Below, one piece after another: positions 48,801-60,697 of a DNA stretch of 64,000 bases. This DNA comes from Xestospongia bergquistia (taxonomy: Eukaryota > Porifera > Demospongiae > Haplosclerida > Petrosiidae). Location: NCBI GenBank assembly GCA_963965975.1, contig OZ014412.1, positions 436,501 to 500,500 of the forward strand, written 5' to 3'. Position 1 is the first letter of the stretch. Each line of letters opens with the position of its first letter. Below the pieces are notes generated by a model, which was not told the origin of the DNA, searched no databases, and was given only the letters and a program-made list of their open reading frames with translations. The translations under genes and the position numbers were made by a program.

Positions 48801-49617
48801 GTTGCTATAACTGATACTGGAATAGTTTGAAAAGGAACTAAAATATAACACTAATGTAACATCACTGTATAACATAATATGTTACCTCTAGCAATATAGT
48901 ACATGACATTATTACTATCTCCTATACCAGCTCCATTAATACCAGAGACATATATAGTAGTTACAATACATGGATCATCATTACTAGATGTCAGGATGTA
49001 CTCAGTAGTATTAACTCTGTCTATAAGTGTTCCTTGATCATCATTGATGTTATATCCATTGATAGGTACATTATCCAATGTATATGGTGCAGACCACATC
49101 AGTAACACACTAGATCCATTGAAAACTGTAGCAGATAGATTTGTAACAGGAGCTAGTAAACCTACATCAATATATCATAATAATATGACATCTATAACAT
49201 TAACTCACCTTGTATTCTTAATACAGCAATGTTACTGTTTATATTCATTGGAGAACCATGTGCTGTACATGATATATTAGTATTGTTATTATCTTCATAT
49301 GCTTCAGCTAATAACACTCCTCTCCATTTATTGTCACTGAGAGTTTCTGTAGATTGTTCTTGAAATCCTTTGCTTTCTATAATCTTAAGAGATGCTACCT
49401 CATTATTAACTTCAAATACAATTAAAGAAACATCAGCTTCACAAGTAAAAGAAACTGTTGAGTTGAGAGTGGTATTGACTGACTGAGGATGAACTAGAAT
49501 CTCTATATAACAGTAATATTATTATATATAATAGTAATAATGATGTTACTCACCAACTGTTTGGACAAGAGTTAGTACAATATCTATCACAATCAATATT
49601 AAGTATAAGGTAGACAT
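45879..49617 (-). CDS. Gene M: class I receptor with nine-unit cytoplasmic minisatellite
   Basis: Exons in gene order: 49617-49554 signal (MSTLYLILIVIDIVL...), 49502-49209 Ig, 49161-48886 FN3-1, 48837-48761 and 48566-48335 X1, 48277-47990 FN3-2, 47940-47858 and 47808-47586 X2, 47535-47233 Y, 47126-47067 stalk, 47019-46921 TM (run of seven Cys at the inner end), 46824-46778, 46724-46593, 46544-45879. The sum is 2844 nt, 947 aa, phases consistent. The tail has IDYQDL and VEYSEI (ITIM pattern). The PPSYDDI tyrosine is replaced (PPSNDDI). Nine PANVQDDDIP[PR]PI units follow, then a shortened end IGYYDEDGTTCFYVTPV. Its Ig type (FEVNNEVASLKIIES) matches K, N and O. A decayed divergent partner lies at 52645. 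Confidence 0.87.
46006..46356 (-). repeat. 39-bp coding minisatellite, nine units
   Basis: Nine direct 39-bp units encode PANVQDDDIPPPI (two units have IPRPI). Units are almost identical. Other loci carry none (B, F), one (H and the relic at 55.6 kb), two (I), three (G and the relic at 31.1 kb, also 54.6 and 41.9 kb) or four (56.4 kb). Each unit adds a proline-rich and an acidic cluster to the tail. Confidence 0.95.
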
Positions 49618-52081
49618 CTTGGATATAGTATAGACAGAAAATTCTACTATTCACATTTGTAAACAGAAGGAAATATATAATTAACAGATGAAATGCAATG
49701 TTGGATGGAGTCAATCATGTGTATCCTTGAGTGGTGTAAATAATATACATATTATTGTCAATGTTCTAAGTCATAGTAAGTTAATTATTAACATGATTAA
49801 GATATATATGATAGCAATTTGGATTATATTATTGTTAAAATAATTAGGTCATTTTAATTGATTGATGAGCATCATTAATTTATTTACATGTATCTGTACA
49901 AAATACATTGAAGTGTACATATGAATTCAGGTCTGACTAATTTTTGTACAGTGACGTACATGTTACAGTATCAAGCAAAAACACATTGCGAATGTAAGGA
50001 AACGTCGAATTGTAATAATAATTTCACAATTATTTAAGCTGGTCATGAGTAGACCACGTAGATAATGATCTATCAGTTACACGCTTCTTCCTAACTTTTG
50101 TGAGGATTATAGGTTTCTGTACTTACCAACTGTTTCGACAGGAACTGGTATGAAAGATATCACATCAGGATATAGTATAAAATAGACATCTAAGCGAGGC
50201 CTCTGACAGGAAGTTATCGCTGTGAAATTAGTTCAACCGACCACGCCCAACGAATGAAAGTGTTGTAGTAACTACACTTTATCTTCTAGTGATTTTAGTT
50301 TGGCTTTATATAATTTTAGTTAGTTATAGTTAGTTTCTCTGCCAACGGAATAAGTTTATTTTTTTTCTGCTTTAGGAATAATTTTAGTTAGTTATAGTTG
50401 AGAAAGTTAGTTAAATTTAATACATGTAGTATTAGACTAAGTCTTCCCATTGACATAGCAGACATAACAGTAGTTTCAACTTCTTGACTTTTTACTGCTA
50501 ACTGATGCATGCCCTACACATGGTTGTGTTGTGCACTGTGATAGCTTATTGTACAGCCAAAGTGAAAGGTATACATGTGATTGTATTGAATAGTACTATC
50601 TTTAGTTATCAGTTTACTTATCACTTACTAGTGGTTTATCTTTTGTACAGTAATGAGAGTTATTTATTGAGTCCAGGTATCTGTAGTTTTAATTCAGTAC
50701 TAATTATAATAGTTAGTTATAGTTAGTTTTGTCATTATTACATTAATTTTAGTTAGTTATAGTTAGTTAATTGTCAGATGAAAAGATTTAGTTAGTTATA
50801 GTTAGTTAACTAAAAGTCAAATAGGCTAAACGAAAAGGATTTTAGTTTTATAGTTAACTAAAACAACACTATTATCTTCAATAGTAAATTGCTTATAATT
50901 GCATTCATATAATGCTGCAGCTAGAGTCACGGCAGAAAAAATCCCTATTTTAATGCGAAACTAGATTCTAAAGGTTAGTGTTTAGGTCTAGTGTCAATTG
51001 AAATATTGTATTTCTGCTGGGACTGTAGACATTGCACTCATTTAAATAATCCATAACAAAAATTAGTCAACAAGCTATAATACTATAGTAATAGTAGTAT
51101 TCTTGACCTTTTTCCATGACCTTTACAGTATACATGACTGTTGCTTTGCATTGTGTACTAAAACTAATAGCAGCAGTTAATGCTAGCACTTTAGGTCATA
51201 CCACATATTTTTAGTACACTTGTAGACTTGTAGTGCTTTAAATATATCAGGAACCCTATTACTACTGTAGACGAACTAAAAGCAATGACGACATGCCACT
51301 TAAGTTGTTTTTATAACTACAAGTATGTTAGACTAGTTTTGTCACTTAGTATCTAGAAACCTAGCTAACAAACTCTGAATTCAAGCCTCCTTGGTTATAG
51401 TGCATGTATTAATATACATAAACCCAGTGAAAAGGTTTGCTCTCTCTGTGTCAATATAATTAATCAATAAATAGTTTAGTTTCGTTATATTTACATAGAT
51501 TCTTTTGTCATGTCTTGTTTAATATAATTAATACATACATTATGGATTAAACATACTTCTACTACTCACATGCCTTGATTTAAATAACAAGTTAAAATAT
51601 GAAAAATCCTTATTACATTGAAAAATGGATAGGTTATCAATGGCCATTTATAGGAATTGTAAACATCATATACTGTTTTCATTACTAATATATACTGATG
51701 CTAAGTCTATGTTTGAGTGTTGTCACTATAGTATTTAAAATGGAATAACTCTCAAACATACATTCCATAGATATAAAGGTACTTTATCAGATTAGTCCCT
51801 AAATTGAAGACAACACGAGTCCTTTAACTCAACTATATCAAATCACAGCAGATTGAATTCCCATGTTGTTCAATCCATTCTTTGAAAGATCTGCCAGTGA
51901 GTCCAGTTCCTTTAAATAAAACTCTGAATTTTGAAATTTCTTGAAAAAACATGGGAATCTCATTTAAGTTAACAACTTTTTACAATTTGAAAACAGCTTC
52001 ATTTTACTATAAAATATTACATACGCATATTATAATAATAATAATAAAAATAATAATATATATATATATACACACATTTAT

Positions 52082-52112
<31 letters not shown>

Positions 52113-52644
52113 TACAGGTAACATATAAGCAGAGGATAAATACACATCTTTTATTTACTGGAGATACTGAGAGTATAGTAGATCTTTAACTTTTGTCTCG
52201 AATAGCTACAATGGCTGACTATACAATATTTATGATTTTAAAATACTGACAATTGACAAATATACTAGGACTATGTAGATACACAGGGTATACCTCATGC
52301 AGTGATAAGCTAGCCAAATGTAGCTTTGGTCTCCTAGTCTGCCAATGATTAAAGTAAGCTTTTGTAGCATAATTTCTGTATATACATAGCTTCTGACTTA
52401 GTCTTTTGATCTTATAAATCTTCGCACTGCTCTTTTAGTTTGTCTGGTTTTTCCATCCTTCAAGTTAATTGCAATGCAATTGAACAGGTCTTTTTGTATT
52501 TTCGTTGTTCCTACAAGTACTTACATCACTCGAGGGTCCCTATCGCTAGTTGACTACACCCAACATTGCATTTTATCTGTTAATCGTATATTTCCTTCTG
52601 TTTACAAGTGAATAGTATAATTTTCAGTCTATACTATATCAAAG
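49618..52644. other. 3-kb spacer upstream of M, sister of 37637-40778
   Basis: It aligns with the K spacer throughout. It holds the promoter box at 49701-49712 (TTGGATGGAGTC on plus), the TTAGTTATAG repeat at 50261-50869 and a TA-rich run at about 52028-52112. No exon seen. Confidence 0.5.
50261..50869. repeat. TTAGTTATAG-rich repeat element, copy 2
   Basis: Sister copy of 38420-39032, with the same ends and small differences. Confidence 0.4.
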
Positions 52645-53000
52645 ATGTCTACCTTATACTTAATACTGATTGTGATAGATATTGTAGTAACTCAGTTGGT
52701 GTCATTATTACTATTATGTATAATAATATTAATGCTAATATAGAGACTTTACTTCATCCTCAGTCAGTCAATACCATTCTCAACACAACAATTTCTTTAA
52801 CTTGTAAAGCTGATGTTTCTTTATTTGTATTTGAAGTTAATAACGAGCTAGCATCTCTTAAGATTATAGAAAGTAAAGGATTTCAACAACAGTCTACAGA
52901 GACTCTCAGTGACAATAAATGGAGAAGAACATTATTAGCTGAAGCATTAAAAGATAATAACAATACTAATATAATCATGTAGAGCTATGGTTCTCCAATG
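52645..53000 (+). pseudogene. Relic of a class II receptor beside M: signal and Ig only
   Basis: Starts MSTLYLILIVIDIVV. The Ig piece reads HPQSVNTILNTTISLTCKA, FEVNNELASLKIIES and NKWRRTLLAEALKDN, then breaks just before the second Ig cysteine. It ends at the same inverted junction as the relic at 40779-41129, so the rearrangement predates the segmental duplication. Confidence 0.75.
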
Positions 53001-53041
53001 ATACTCATTATCACAGTCAATATCAAGAGTAAGGAGAACAT
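53001..53041 (-). pseudogene. Inverted MFSL-type signal-exon relic, copy 2
   Basis: MFSLLLILTVIMSI on the minus strand from 53041, joined at about 53001 to the plus-strand Ig relic; sister of 41118-41170. Confidence 0.65.
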
Positions 53042-54359
53042 TTTATTAACTATAAATTGAGACATCATAATTATGATATACACAAGAGAAGACCCCATCA
53101 CAAAGAACCAGACTACATTAAGTCTGGACTCACTAACTACAATACACAGTTAATATTATATAACATTATATTATAATATGAGCTTATCAAACCTGCAGGA
53201 AAAGAGCTTTGAAGACAAATATCCAATGATGATAGCTAGCACCAGAAAGGTTAATTAAGTGTCTAAATAATCTTAGATGCATGATGTCTAAATAAACTTT
53301 GTCAGGAAATGATAACATTGTTAACATTGACCCTCACACATTCACATTATCAAAGTCTTGTCAGTGGAATCAAAAATAACAGAAGTCTGTTACCTAAAAA
53401 TTTATGGATTATGTCCTTTCAACATCTTGATCTCTATCAGGTAGAAATGGCAGTATAAAATTCCCTATATAGAATGTAATCAGAACTCAATCAGAACAGA
53501 ACAAGACTATACTGTCAGTATCAATACATGTTTTGTGACTATATGGTTACTATGTAAGGATTTCTATACTGCTATTCTTACTGTAGTCTTGTTTGAGATA
53601 TTTAAAATGCCATCTTTACATGTCATGAAGTTTTTTAAATTTATTTATATCATCATGATTATTGGTAGTATATACAGACTAATTTATTACTGGTATTAGT
53701 AATAATATCATATTTAGAACTAAATATGATAGTTTATTTTTAAGTGTATATGTTGTTATAGTTCAATTCTTCAAACTGAAAGTATAAGACAATAAACCAG
53801 TTTATCATTGATACACATTATATGATATTAATGAACAGATATAATAATGTAGCTACTTAAGAAATAGAATATCAGCATTAACAAATGAAGTACAATATTA
53901 TAATAACTTGAGTATCTTTGTAGTTCAGGTAATTTGTGTATATAACATGTTAGTAGTTTCTTTATTTGAGGAAATAACTTACTCTAAAGTGCATGTGTGG
54001 TGAGTATTATTACTACAAAGATCAGGTAAAAACAATAAAGATATTAATGTAATGAAATGAGTACACAGATTTAAAATGTTTTTTTTGTTGTCAAACAACT
54101 GCTAATAACATTATCATTAATTTGAATCTATTTATCTAAACAAAAAATGCAAAATTGATTGATTCAAGTGTTTTTTTCTTAGTCACATTCATATGATGTT
54201 AAAAACATCATATTTTTGAATTAGTTGTCATTTTCATGACATGTTCTTGTCATCAATTGTGGCAAATTAAAAAAAATGATTTGTATTTTGGAATTTCCAT
54301 TCATTTTACAATTTGAACAATTACTTATGTTAGACAGATATACTGTCAACAAATTAACT
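53042..54359. other. G/H-type 5' flank, copy
   Basis: Includes the CCAGACT-N6-AGTCTGG element at 53108-53127 and, near 54015, the stub of the death-fold exon. No gene. Confidence 0.5.
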
Positions 54360-55190
54360 ATAAGTGTGTAATAATATTATTATCTATTGGTAACTGATGA
54401 TCTCTCATAACAAGACCTACAATAAAGTCATATTATGTAATATATTATAAGAATACTTACTGTCATGATAGTTCTCAGGAGAGTCTTTTTTAATATGATC
54501 AGGTAATACGACCAGGTGGTATATCGTTATCTTGTACATTAGCTAGTATAGGAGGTGGTATATCATCATCTTGTACATTAGCTGGTATAGGAGGTGGTAT
54601 ATCATCATCTTGTACATTAGCTGGTATTATAGTAACACTAGGTATTGATAGCTCTATATCATCATAAGATGGAGGATATTGTTCTGTGTTTGGTGGAAAA
54701 TGAATTATATCAGAATATACCACTTTATCAATAGATGGAGGAGAAACTTGACGTGCCTTTTTATAAAATATAGGCTTTTCATAAATGATTGTTTTTTTTC
54801 TATACAATAAAATAATATTATATACAATCTCTTAATATTATTATTACATCAATGGAAACTGAACTCTCTTCTTCATCAATCATATCATCTCCTCCTTCAA
54901 TACTCTCAGAACTCTTATTATATGTTATCGACTGAACAATCTATAATATTAATAATAATAGTAATATTAATAATGAATCATATAATAACTTACTGATGGT
55001 CTATTATCAGCATATGCTAATAAACTATCATCATTGTTTGTATTGTTTTCTATGAACAGTTTTAATACAATGTTATATAACTAAATTAACTTACTTTTAT
55101 AATATACACAATAAATGCATGTAGATAAGAGAATGCAATAAATTAGAAATGCTATCAATGTAATACTAGCAATAACTCCATCTAAATGAA
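54360..55190 (-). pseudogene. TM-and-tail relic of a class I gene
   Basis: TM exon (about 55183-55096, GVIASITLIAFLIYCILLS), two cytoplasmic exons (about 55048-54995 and 54945-54850), a tail exon (about 54795-54460) with FYKKARQVSPP, VVYSDI, PPSYDDI and three repeat units, then a deletion that joins the third unit to the end region in the wrong frame, and the last exon (about 54415-54362). No ectodomain upstream. Confidence 0.7.
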
Positions 55191-55261
55191 TTATCATTAC
55201 ATGTCATTGTCATGACATGTTCTTATCATTGATAGTGGCTAATTAAAAAACAAGAACTATA

Positions 55262-56200
55262 AGTGTGTAATAGTATTATTATCTCTTGGTAACTGATGAT
55301 CTCTCATAACATGACCTACAATAAAGTCATATTATGTAATATATTATAAGAGTACTTACTGTCATGATAGTTCTCAGGAGAGTCTTCTTCAATATGACCA
55401 TTTAATGGTCCTTCATTATGATATCCTGTCTGCTGTTGAGGTGATACCAATATTGGCTCTACTTCACTGGTACTAGTAAGAGAAGGAGATGTTAGTCCTC
55501 CAGTGATCTCTTCATCATTGGACATTTGTTTGGTAGTATCTGATATCTTGTTAGTTTTAGCTGGTATAGGAGGTGGTATATCATCATCTTGTACATTAGC
55601 TGGTATTATAGTAACACTAGGTGTTGATGGCTTTATTATTGTAACTAAGAATCTCTCATAACAAGACAAACAGTATAATAATTTTATGTTATATAAATAT
55701 ATGAGAAAATATACGTACTAATTGTACATGATATAGTCAGACTGTGGTCTCATTAGATGTTCTCTGATCTGTATCTTTCTCATCATGACATCCTGTAAGT
55801 TCACTAGTACTGGTAAGAGAAGATGTTTGTCCTCCAGTGACCCCTTTATCATTGGATGTCTGTTTGGTAGTAGTTGATGTCTCATTAGTTTTAACTGGTA
55901 TATGAGGTGGTATTTTTCCTACGAACAGTTTTAATACAATGTTATATAACTAAATTATCTTACTTCTCTTCCTATAATCCAGTACACCAAATGATATAAT
56001 GATCACTATTATAACTCCACCCCCACCACCAACACCAACACCAATACCAATAATCACTATTATATTATAAATAATACAGGAGGCATTTGTTAAACTATGT
56101 ACTTACATGTTTGTGATGTAGTTGATAATGTTGCACTCATAGTATTAATTGGTGTAGTAGCAGTTGTCATAGTAACTATACAATTTCATTAAAATTGATA
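55262..56200 (-). pseudogene. Stacked tail relics with one TM exon
   Basis: A last exon and tail end (about 55640-55262, one PANVQDDD unit, GLTSPSLTSTSEVEP, GPLNGHIEED) is followed upstream by a second, more decayed tail piece (about 55915-55730, TTKQTSNDKGVTGG). Next come a TM exon (about 56055-55965, IIGIGVGVGGGGGVIIVIIIS) and a stalk (about 56178-56107). These are parts of at least two genes. Confidence 0.65.
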
Positions 56201-56278
56201 TGACAAAATTAATGTGGAATACATCCCATTGCATTTCACAATAACAATGTAGTGAAATGTTGTAAAACTTACATATTG

Positions 56279-56354
56279 GTGGTCAGTCAATACCATTCTC
56301 AACACAACAGTTTCTTTAACTTGTAAAGCTGATGTTTCTTTATTTGTATTTGAT
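56279..56354 (+). pseudogene. 76-bp Ig-exon fragment on the plus strand
   Basis: Matches the first third of the Ig exon at 52765-52840 (QSVNTILNTTVSLTCKADVSL), wedged between two minus-strand relics. The right edge joins a PANVQDDD repeat within the shared word TTTGATAT. Confidence 0.7.
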
Positions 56355-56778
56355 ATATCATCATCTTGTACATTAGCTGGTATAGGAGGTGGTATATCAT
56401 CATCTTGTACATTAGCTGGTATAGGAGGTGGTATATCATCATCTTGTACATTAGCTGGTATAGGAGGTGGTATATCATCATCTTGTACATTAGTTGGTAT
56501 TATAGTAACACTAGGTATTGATGGCTCTATATTATCATAAGATGGATGATGGTAGAAGTTTTGGTTAGAAATGATCTATTTCAGAATATACTACATTAGG
56601 TGGGGGAGAAGCTTGAGGTTACTTTTTAGAAAGTTATTGAAAATCTTTAATATTATGTACAATCGCTTAATATTATTACTTCAAAGACAATAAATTTTTG
56701 TTACCACAATGTAGACATCTTAAAAGATGCTGAAACGTCATCTGTTGGTTCAGGAGTTGATCTATGCTATAAAATTAA

Positions 56779-56953
56779 GGGTGGTTCTTGGTGTAACTTG
56801 ACCTTGATGATATCATCATGAAATGACACATAGTGATCTCATCGTATATGATGATATCATCCAGTCACAGTGTCATTTTAACCCTATGACATATAGTGAT
56901 GTCATCATCATAGTACAAGTTACATCTCATATAAATTATACCAAGAAGGACCC
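56779..56953. mobile_element. 175-bp MITE, copy 2
   Basis: Same insertion as at 42277-42451, copied by segmental duplication; AAATTAA on both sides. Confidence 0.8.
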
Positions 56954-57009
56954 AAATTAATGACATAATAATGTCAATAGTACACTGTACAAATTATATA
57001 ATACTATAA

Positions 57010-57192
57010 CCAACTAGTTTGTAGCTTACATTTGTAAATTACTATGGAATCCAAAATTCATATAAAGTACTTGGTATATATATATAAATTGTTGTTTTGT
57101 AATAGAACAATATACCAGCAAATTATATAGTAAATAGTTCAAATGAAGTCTAGATTCTATAGTAATCAATTGATGTAAATTACAAACAAGTT
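57010..57192. repeat. Hairpin MITE copy 5
   Basis: Sister of the copy at 42508-42690. Confidence 0.5.
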
Positions 57193-58012
57193 AATCTTTA
57201 TAGTGATATCATATAACAACTTACTGACTGTAGAGCTATATCAGGACTTGTTAATTCTTTTCTGTTTATATTTTATTTTTGTCTTAATGTTTTAATTTGT
57301 AAACATACATAAACTATAATCATAAGATAATTTATACACTTACTATTTTCGTTATAATAGCCCCCAAATATTACAACTATATTAATGATAATAACAATAA
57401 TAAGAACAAGAATAACTGATGGAACTGTAGTAGCAATAATTATAAGTAATAAAATAACAAATATATATTAACTATAAAACAATTATTAGTCTTACTACGA
57501 AAGCTTCAGTTATTATTATTCCTCCAGTAGAAGTAGGTGATGTCACTGCTATAACTATATATCAATAAACAATGAACACACTATGTTAAATATTAACTCA
57601 CTTGAAGTAGTTGGCAATGTATCATTTACTTTCCTCCTAGCTAGTATCCACATAAATTTATTAGCTTAGACAAGTTCTCTTAAAAGGATTGGAAACACTT
57701 GGTAATTTGCTTTGGTACCATCCTATATTTTATGAATTTTTCAGATATATTTATTTACTTGTTTATAACAGTTACTGATTGTTTTCAGTACAGTATGAAT
57801 ATCCCTACATAGTAGCCATATGAATGTGGGACATACAATTTAATTGTCACAATTAAAAAATATCCTAATTTGTAGTTAAGTTCAAATGAAACTGAGATTC
57901 TAGTTCTACTGTGTGACATTATTATAAGGAACAAACAAAATAACAAATAATGTTGTTAAATAAAAATAAAAAATAAAAACTTATAAAAATCCTTTAGAAG
58001 TTCTACTAAGCA

Positions 58013-58015
<3 letters not shown>

Positions 58016-58056
<41 letters not shown>
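58016..58056. repeat. (TA)n microsatellite in the 3' flank of N
   Basis: About 20 TA units directly downstream of the N stop region. The paralogous site in L (about 43509-43524) has only a few, so it is length-variable. Confidence 0.9.
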
Positions 58057-58059
<3 letters not shown>

Positions 58060-58079
58060 ACACAGCTGGCATCGTTCCA

Positions 58080-60697
58080 TCAAGTAACAGACATCATCAC
58101 AAGTGCTAGTACAACAGTAGCAATGATAACTATAAACAATTTAAAGAGGAATACATTATTAATATTAATTAATAAAAATCTTACTAGAAAAAGATTTGGT
58201 TGTTGTTACTGATTTGCCAGTAAATGTAGGAGATGGTGTCATAGTATGTGACATTGTAACTATAATAGCTATGAGTCAACATAATAACTTGTTATTAACT
58301 CACTTGTAGTAGTTGGTAATATATCAGTTATTATAATATCTCTTAATATTATAGCTGGTAATATTGATGTTAGTGGTATATCATTCTCCACATCATATAC
58401 ATAGACTGTATAATTACCAGCTGGGAGATTATCAATACAACCTTGTACAGTAAAATCACTTGGACTGTTTTTAACAAATGTTTTGTTCTTTGAATTCACT
58501 CCAATCACACTAACATAACATGACTTAGCAGATGGAGCAGATGAAAATACACACTCCATGCATATAGAGTTACCATGTACAATGGAAGTAGCAATTATAA
58601 CATCATATGTACCTATATCATATAATAATATCAATATATTACATAATAATACTATCTCTTACTTAAAGAACGTATCAATGGGTCACTTTGTCCAGCATTA
58701 TTACTGAAAATAATAGAAAGACTACACTGTTGATGTTGAGGAGCTAGCAGAGGTTGGCTATCTGTTATGTTCTTAGGTTGACTTGAATATTCTACCAGAT
58801 ATATTTCATAAAATATAACTACATTATCACATTGTACAGTGACTGTAGCATTCTCTGGAGCTTCAGATGAACATTCCAGAATAATCTACAGTAACTATGA
58901 TAATCATATAGTAACCACTATTGGATAGACTCACTGGTATATTAAACATCAAATTGACTTCATTATTTATATAGGACAGAATAGTAAATGTAGTATTTTC
59001 TTTAGCAGATCTTGGAGCTAAATGACATGATAAAATAAACACACATATTAGTTATTTTAACTAACCTCTTTGAAAAGAGAAGGTACTATTGTTATGTTCT
59101 CCTTCACCCAGTTCATTTATACCATATATGGTATATGTATATCGATGACGAAATAATTCCTCATCTTCATACTTGTATTCATTTCCATTAATAGATACAT
59201 TTTGTAATAACATCTTGTTGACATCATCATATATCAGTAGTATATAGTAAGATATCTGGACTCTACTGTCTACATTAGGACGATCCCAACTGATAGTAAT
59301 AGTAGTACAGTTGTCAAGTGATGAAGTGATATTAAGAACAGAAGTAAGAAAACCTGTCTCATACAAGAGATAACACACACACACACAACATAACATGTGA
59401 TATATAACTTACCAAATGGAAATACATTGATCATATGATCAAACTGTCCAGCTGGATTACTAAGAGTTACTTCAACAAGATATGTCCTCAAGTTAACAGA
59501 TGATGATATATTAACTATTATCAGTTGATTATTAACTAAAGACAGTGTCACATCATGAGATAATGTTTGTTGTAGAACATCATTAGAGTCCTTGATTTTT
59601 ACTATAACATTAGTAGGATACTCACCAATACATAGACCACTGACCTAACAGAGATAAGATTACAAAGAAATGTAAACTATTATAACTATATAAACTGACT
59701 ATACTAATGAAACCTAACAATTTAACGTGATATGTAGTGCTATATCTTAATTTTATAATAATATAATACTACATTAATAACTATACTTACTGACTATACT
59801 ATAATATTATCAAGAACACTTGTTGTCTACAAACTAACATTGATAATCACTTGAAATATAACATTATCTCCATCTACTGTTGCTATAACTGACACTGGAA
59901 GAGTTTGATGAGGAACTAAAATATAACAGAAATGTAACATCACTGAATAACATAATATGTTACCTCTAGCAATATAGTACATGACATTATTACTATCTCC
60001 TATACCAGCTCCATTAATACCAGAGACATATATAGTAGTTACATTACATGGATCATCATTACTAGATGTCAGGATGTACTCAGTAGTATTAACTGTGTCT
60101 AGAAGTGTTCCTTGATTATCATTGATGTTATATCCAATGATAGGTACATTATCCAATGTATATGGTGCAGACCACATCAGTAACACACTAGATCCATTGA
60201 GAACTGTAGCAGATAGATCATTAACAGGAGCTAGTAAACCTACATCAATATATCATAGTAATGACATTTATAACATTAGCTCACCTTGTATTCTTAATAC
60301 AGCAATTTCACTGTTTATATTCACAGGAGAACCATATGCTGTACATGATATATTAGTATTGTTGTTATCTTCATATGCTTCAGCTAATAACACTCTTTTC
60401 CATTTATTGTCACTGAGAGTCTCTGTAGACTGTTGTTGAAACCCTCTGCTTTCAATAATTGTAAGAGATGCTAGCTCGTTATTAACTTCAAATACAATTA
60501 AAGAAACATCAGCTTCACAAGTAAAAGAAACTGTTGAGTTGAGAGTGGTATTGACTGACTGAGGATGAACTAGAATCTCTATATAACAGTAATATTATTA
60601 TATATAATCATAATAATGATGTTAATTTCTCACCAACTGTTTGGACAAGAGGTAATACAATATCTATCACAATCAATATTAAGTATAAGGTAGACAT
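58080..60697 (-). CDS. Gene N: class I ectodomain ending in a hydrophobic C-terminus, no cytoplasmic tail
   Basis: Exons in gene order: 60697-60634 signal (MSTLYLILIVIDIVLPL...), 60578-60285 Ig, 60239-59964 FN3-1, 59915-59839 and 59644-59413 X1, 59353-59066 FN3-2, 59017-58935 and 58885-58663 X2, 58612-58304 Y, 58259-58185 stalk (TMTPSPTFTGKSVTTTK), 58129-58080 last exon. The sum is 1971 nt, 656 aa, all phases agree. The protein ends FSIIIATVVLALVMMSVT: 16-18 hydrophobic residues then stop, with small residues just before. That is the layout of a GPI-anchor signal, or else of a tail-less TM protein. L has the same last exon. Downstream TM and tail exons are decayed. Head to head with O, whose Ig is of the same type. 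The family promoter box at 60781-60792 is about 85 bp upstream. Confidence 0.8.

Larger units (their letters stand above)
56355..57640 (-). pseudogene. Relic 3' half of a K-like class I gene, copy 2
   Basis: Sister of 41885-43135, with the same exon relics, the same lost TM acceptor, the 175-bp MITE and a hairpin MITE. The tail has four PANVQDDD-type units followed by a decayed start. It lies directly downstream of N, so N could in principle read into it, but the splice sites are damaged. Confidence 0.7.
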
